This document shows, in pieces, positions 5,601 to 8,193 of a DNA stretch of 8,193 nucleotides. A program made the position numbers and the translations under genes. The stretch's first letter is position 1, and every line of letters starts with the position of its first letter. Source of the DNA: Frankiales bacterium (GTDB lineage: Bacteria; Actinomycetota; Actinomycetes; Mycobacteriales; Jatrophihabitantaceae). The notes under the pieces were generated by a model. It worked only from the letters and a program-made list of their open reading frames with translations, was not told where the DNA came from and did not search any database. The stretch lies in contig JAOPUY010000341.1 of NCBI GenBank assembly GCA_025963265.1, forward strand, positions 1 through 8,193. The letters run 5' to 3'.

Positions 5601-5999
5601 ATGACAGTCACCGTTTCCGCGATGTTCATCCCCGTCCACGATCCTGACGCCGCACTCGCCTTCTACCGCGACGCGCTCGGCCTCGAAGTCCGCAACGACG
5701 TGGCCTCCGACGGCTTCCGCTGGGTCACCGTCGGCGCGCCCGGACAAGACGTCGACATCGTCTTGTCCCAGCCGCACGGCGGCCGCTCCCAGGTCGAGGG
5801 CGACGCCCTGCTCTCGCTGGTGACCAAGGGATCGCTACAAGCGGCGATCTTCCGCGCCGAGGACCTCGACACCACCTTCGAGAAAGTCCGCGCCTCCGGC
5901 GCCGAGGTGCTCCAGGAGCCGACCTCCCAACCCTGGGGGGCCCGCGATTGCGCCTTCCGCGACCCCTCGGGCAACCTCGTCCGCATCGCCCAGGCCTGA
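5601..5999 (+). CDS. VOC family protein (glyoxalase / bleomycin-resistance fold)
   Basis: This 132-residue protein is made of two beta-alpha-beta-beta-beta modules, about 4-62 and 74-131. Recognisable segments are IPVHDPDAALAFYRDALGLE at 10-29, the second-module helix region (DLDTTFEKVRASGAEVLQEP) and the ending RDCAFRDPSGNLVRIAQA. Metal-dependent VOC enzymes carry His/Gln/Glu at four strand positions. By eye-alignment at least three are replaced here: A7 at the first strand, Ala in QAAIFRAED where His is expected, and Arg in NLVRIAQ where Glu is expected. A metal-free binding or resistance protein is therefore more likely than a glyoxalase. ATG 5601 is chosen because the fold starts there, although the frame is open into the AraC-type gene. 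It probably forms a regulatory pair with that gene. The ligand is unknown. Confidence 0.92.
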   Translation: MTVTVSAMFIPVHDPDAALAFYRDALGLEVRNDVASDGFRWVTVGAPGQDVDIVLSQPHGGRSQVEGDALLSLVTKGSLQAAIFRAEDLDTTFEKVRASGAEVLQEPTSQPWGARDCAFRDPSGNLVRIAQA

Positions 6000-6055
6000 T
6001 CACGGTCCATGTCGGCTACTTGGCGCATCACTGACCCCGAAAGAACGTGAGACTG

Positions 6056-6292
6056 ATGAAGACAATGACCTGTCAGCAGCTGGGCGGCCCCTGCGATCTC
6101 CGAATCCAGGGAGCCACGGCCGATGACGTGATCAAAGCCCAAGACAGCCACCTGAAAGAGCGGGTCGCCGAAGGCGATGCCACCCACGAGAGCGCGTTGA
6201 CGAGCATGAAGGGCCGGTGGAAACGCCCCATCTCGGGGATGGGTTGGTATCGACAGGTGAAGCGCGATTTTGCCGCGCTACCCGAGGACTGA
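6056..6292 (+). CDS. DUF1059-like small protein
   Basis: This 78-residue protein begins MKTMTCQQLGGPCD, the opening typical of DUF1059 proteins, with C6 and C13 as the only cysteines and a conserved GG between them. Residues 20-50 are predicted helical (TADDVIKAQDSHLKERVAEG). The second half is basic and aromatic (MKGRWKRPISGMGWYRQVKR). No signal peptide or membrane segment is present. The function is not known; the cysteine pair could bind a metal or be redox active. ATG 6056 aligns with the family start; a GTG at 6047 would add three residues. GAAAGAA at 6039-6045 is a weak ribosome binding site. It lies 56 bp after the VOC gene on the same strand and may share its transcript. Confidence 0.82.
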   Translation: MKTMTCQQLGGPCDLRIQGATADDVIKAQDSHLKERVAEGDATHESALTSMKGRWKRPISGMGWYRQVKRDFAALPED

Positions 6293-6384
6293 CCCTCGGC
6301 CGGCCTAGCCGCCGCCAGCCACGATCGCGCGGCCCTAGCGGTCCAGTTCTTCCGAATCGCGCCCGGATCCGGCGCATTACTCGA

Positions 6385-6402
6385 CGATCACGATCACGAT
6401 GA
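6385..6402. repeat. Three 6-bp units CGATCA/CGATCA/CGATGA
   Basis: This is a short tandem repeat, two exact copies and one copy with a single change. Read in the frame of the upstream gene it would encode alternating Asp and His. It may be slippage-prone simple sequence. Confidence 0.6.
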
Positions 6403-6444
6403 CGCCGGAGGGCGCGTCGACTGCACCCTGCCGCCCGCGGTGAG

Positions 6445-6487
6445 CCCGGGCGGTGATCAGGGCTGCGACCCGGGCGGCGATCGGGCT
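6445..6487. repeat. Imperfect direct repeat of about 20 bp with palindromic GATC cores
   Basis: The copies at 6445-6464 and 6469-6487 share CCCGGGCGG, then YGATC, then GGGCT; the second lacks one base. Their centres are TGATCA and CGATCG, and the two GATCs are 24 bp apart. It could be paired protein-binding sites or a local duplication. Confidence 0.5.
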
Positions 6488-6586
6488 GGTGGCTGTCCCG
6501 AGCTGCGCGTGGCTCAGGCCGCCGACGGTGGGCCCGCCCGCGTCGCCGACATTGCCCGCTAGCCGGAGCGAAATACGCCTGCTAGC

Positions 6587-6621
6587 AACAATGCGCCCGA
6601 CCTAGCCGGCGCGGGATTGTT
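6587..6621. promoter_or_regulatory. Bulged stem-loop AACAATGCGCC / GGCGC-ggg-ATTGTT
   Basis: AACAAT (6587-6592) pairs with ATTGTT (6616-6621), and GCGCC (6593-6597) pairs with GGCGC (6608-6612). This gives 11 pairs around a 10-nt loop, with a 3-nt GGG bulge on the 3' side. It lies about 155 bp before the catalase start. It may be an operator with AT-rich half-sites, or the transcription end of the upstream gene. Confidence 0.4.
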
Positions 6622-6653
6622 AACTGCATCGCCGGAACCCTGGCACCGGAGTG

Positions 6654-6700
6654 AACGAGGCCCGGCGTCAACGAGGCTCGGCGTCAACCAGGCCCGGCGG
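6654..6700. repeat. 16-bp tandem repeat, nearly three copies, before the catalase
   Basis: The units are AACGAGGCCCGGCGTC (6654-6669), the same with one C-to-T change (6670-6685), and a 15-bp third copy with two changes (6686-6700). The array ends 75 bp before the catalase ATG, in its probable leader or promoter. Sites 16 bp apart would lie about one and a half helical turns from each other. Confidence 0.7.
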
Positions 6701-6761
6701 CCGCCGATGGGCGCCGCACCAGTCAGGCGCCCCGGCCCAACCGTTTTCGGTCCCCTTCAGT

Positions 6762-6770
6762 GAGGAGAGG
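6762..6770 (+). promoter_or_regulatory. Ribosome binding site of the catalase gene
   Basis: GAGGAGAGG ends 5 bp before the ATG at 6776. It fits the 3' end of 16S rRNA well and fixes the start. Confidence 0.8.
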
Positions 6771-6775
6771 CAACC

Positions 6776-8193
6776 ATGACCAGCACCCGACCCACGCCGA
6801 CCACGACTGATGCCGGTATCGCCGTCCACAGCGACGACCACTCCCTGACCATCGGCCCGGACGGCCCGATCCTGTTGCACGATCACTACGCGATTGAGCA
6901 AATGGCGCAGTTCAACCGAGAGCGGGTCCCCGAGCGCCAACCGCACGCGAAAGGCAGTGGCGCCTTCGGCCGGTTCCAGGTGACCCACGACGTCAGCGCC
7001 TACACCCGGGCCGCGTTGTTCCAGCCTGGCATCACCACCGAGCTCGTCGCCAGGTTCTCCACCGTGGCCGGGGAACGCGGCAGCCCGGACACCTGGCGCG
7101 ACCCTCGGGGCTTCGCGCTCAAGTTCTACACAACCGAGGGCAACTACGACATGGTCGGCAACAACACTCCGATCTTCTTCATCCGCGACCCGCTGAAGTT
7201 CCAGCACTTCATCCGATCGCAGAAGCGGCGCGCCGACAACAACTTGCGCGACCACGACATGCAATGGGACTTCTGGACGCTCTCCCCTGAGTCGGCCCAC
7301 CAGGTCACCTGGCTGATGGGGGACCGCGGCATCCCGCGCGACTGGCGGCACATGAACGGCTATAGCTCGCACACCTACATGTGGATCAACGCCCAGGCCG
7401 AGCGGTTCTGGGTCAAGTACCACTTCATCAGCGACCAGGGGGTGCAGTGCCTGACCCAGGCCGAGGCCGACCAGCTCGTCGCGACCGACGGCGATTACCA
7501 CACCCGGGACCTGTTCGAGGCGATCGGGCGGGCGGAATTCCCCAGCTGGACCCTGAAGATGCAGATCATGCCGTTTGAGGAGGCCGCGACTTACCGGTTC
7601 AACCCGTTCGACATGACGAAGGCCTGGCCGCATGCCGACTATCCGCTGATCGAGGTCGGACGGATGACGCTGGACCGCAACCCGACCGATTACCACTCCC
7701 AGATCGAGCAGTTGGCCGTCGAGCCGAGCAACCTCGTCCCCGGCATTGGCCCGAGCCCGGACAAGATGCTGCTGGGCCGGATGTTCGCCTACCCCGACGC
7801 CCACCGGGCTCGGATCGGCGCGAACTACAACCAGCTGCCCGTGAACACGCCCGTCGCGCCCGTTCACAGCTACAGCAAGGACGGCCCGATGCGGTACAAA
7901 ACGGTGTCTGATCCGGTCTACGCGCCGAACTCCAAAGGCGGACCGCGGGCCGAGGGGGCGACCGGCGAGCCAGCCGGCTGGGCCGTCGACGGGAACATGG
8001 TCCGAGCCGCCCAGACGCTGCACTCCGAGGACGACGACTGGGGCCAGGCCGGCACGCTGGTCCGCGACGTGTTCGACGACGGCGCCCGCGAGCGGCTGGT
8101 CCACAACATCGTCGGCCATCTGCTGGACGGCGTTTCCGAGCCGGTGCTCGAGCGCGCCTTCGAGTACTGGAACAACGTCGACAAGGTCCTGGG
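6776..8193 (+). CDS. katA: Monofunctional haem catalase (3' partial)
   Basis: This enzyme turns two H2O2 into water and O2 in the cytoplasm. The first 472 residues are present, and the frame is open to the window edge. The catalytic histidine is H57 in [12 protein letters not shown], and the distal asparagine is N129 in [12 protein letters not shown]. The haem-ligand tyrosine is Y339 in RMFAYPD, with R335 four residues before it. The stretches [20 protein letters not shown] and [14 protein letters not shown] are near-invariant family segments. Spacing of His, Asn and Tyr matches small-subunit (clade 3) catalases, which are about 480-500 residues, so probably only a short C-terminal piece is missing. 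There is no large-subunit C-terminal domain in view. The symbol is given at family level. Its own strong ribosome binding site and long upstream gap indicate separate transcription, probably induced by peroxide. Confidence 0.97.
   Translation, partial: MTSTRPTPTTTDAGIAVHSDDHSLTIGPDGPILLHDHYAIEQMAQFNRERVPERQPHAKGSGAFGRFQVTHDVSAYTRAALFQPGITTELVARFSTVAGERGSPDTWRDPRGFALKFYTTEGNYDMVGNNTPIFFIRDPLKFQHFIRSQKRRADNNLRDHDMQWDFWTLSPESAHQVTWLMGDRGIPRDWRHMNGYSSHTYMWINAQAERFWVKYHFISDQGVQCLTQAEADQLVATDGDYHTRDLFEAIGRAEFPSWTLKMQIMPFEEAATYRFNPFDMTKAWPHADYPLIEVGRMTLDRNPTDYHSQIEQLAVEPSNLVPGIGPSPDKMLLGRMFAYPDAHRARIGANYNQLPVNTPVAPVHSYSKDGPMRYKTVSDPVYAPNSKGGPRAEGATGEPAGWAVDGNMVRAAQTLHSEDDDWGQAGTLVRDVFDDGARERLVHNIVGHLLDGVSEPVLERAFEYWNNVDKVL

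Larger units (their letters stand above)
6293..6775. other. 483-bp intergenic region before the catalase
   Basis: I see no convincing gene here. The frame of the DUF1059-like gene stays open after its TGA for about 90 codons, to TAG 6560, but has no early start codon or recognisable domain. A minus-strand frame of similar extent lacks a start codon. The region carries a short CGATCA repeat, a 20-bp imperfect direct repeat, a bulged stem-loop and a 16-bp tandem repeat, annotated separately. The catalase promoter should lie in its right half, but no clear -35/-10 pair could be picked. Confidence 0.6.

Noticed and set aside
6384..6606. Minus-strand open frame of about 75 codons ending in Val/Ile repeats before TAA.
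   Set aside because: It has no ATG, GTG or TTG near its beginning and no recognisable domain. It may be chance or a decayed remnant, and I cannot support it as a gene.
6668..8119. Long open frame on the minus strand opposite the catalase (483 codons).
   Set aside because: It is the antisense shadow of the catalase gene, whose catalytic residues and ribosome binding site are on +. The shadow has no recognisable domain.

Overview
The window is very GC-rich DNA with strong G/C bias at third codon positions, some GTG starts, and protein families typical of soil actinobacteria. I infer a high-GC actinomycete (Actinomycetota) chromosome; the genus cannot be named from sequence alone. Seven protein genes are well supported. 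Both outer genes run off the window: the first lacks its 5' end and the catalase lacks its 3' end.

Left part (1-4441), oxidative metabolism, all on +. A MOSC / flavin reductase / [2Fe-2S] fusion protein is followed by a 210-bp gap holding an AT-rich promoter-like patch and two inverted repeats. Then come a cytochrome P450 and, 26 bp later, a class A FAD-dependent monooxygenase. The P450 and the monooxygenase look like one transcript. The fusion protein is a candidate electron donor next to a P450 that has no dedicated ferredoxin or reductase gene in view. That link is inferred from position only.

Middle part (4475-6292). A small NTF2/SnoaL-like protein on - converges on the monooxygenase. 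It is divergent from a short AraC-type regulator on +, with a 215-bp gap between them. The regulator is followed by a VOC (glyoxalase/bleomycin-resistance fold) protein. To my knowledge this AraC-VOC pairing recurs in actinobacteria. Both genes lack a clear Shine-Dalgarno and have a TAnnnT hexamer 6-7 bp before the ATG, as expected for leaderless transcripts. A 78-residue DUF1059-like protein with two N-terminal cysteines follows on +.

Right part (6293-8193). A 483-bp gap with no convincing gene carries several short repeats and a bulged stem-loop. It leads into a monofunctional haem catalase on +, with a strong ribosome binding site and all catalytic residues visible.

No tRNA, rRNA, insertion sequence, CRISPR array or phage gene was seen. 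I found no clearly new multi-gene system. The points most worth a second look are the three-module MOSC reductase beside the P450/monooxygenase pair, the inverted repeats in the P450 promoter region, and the structured DNA in front of the catalase.
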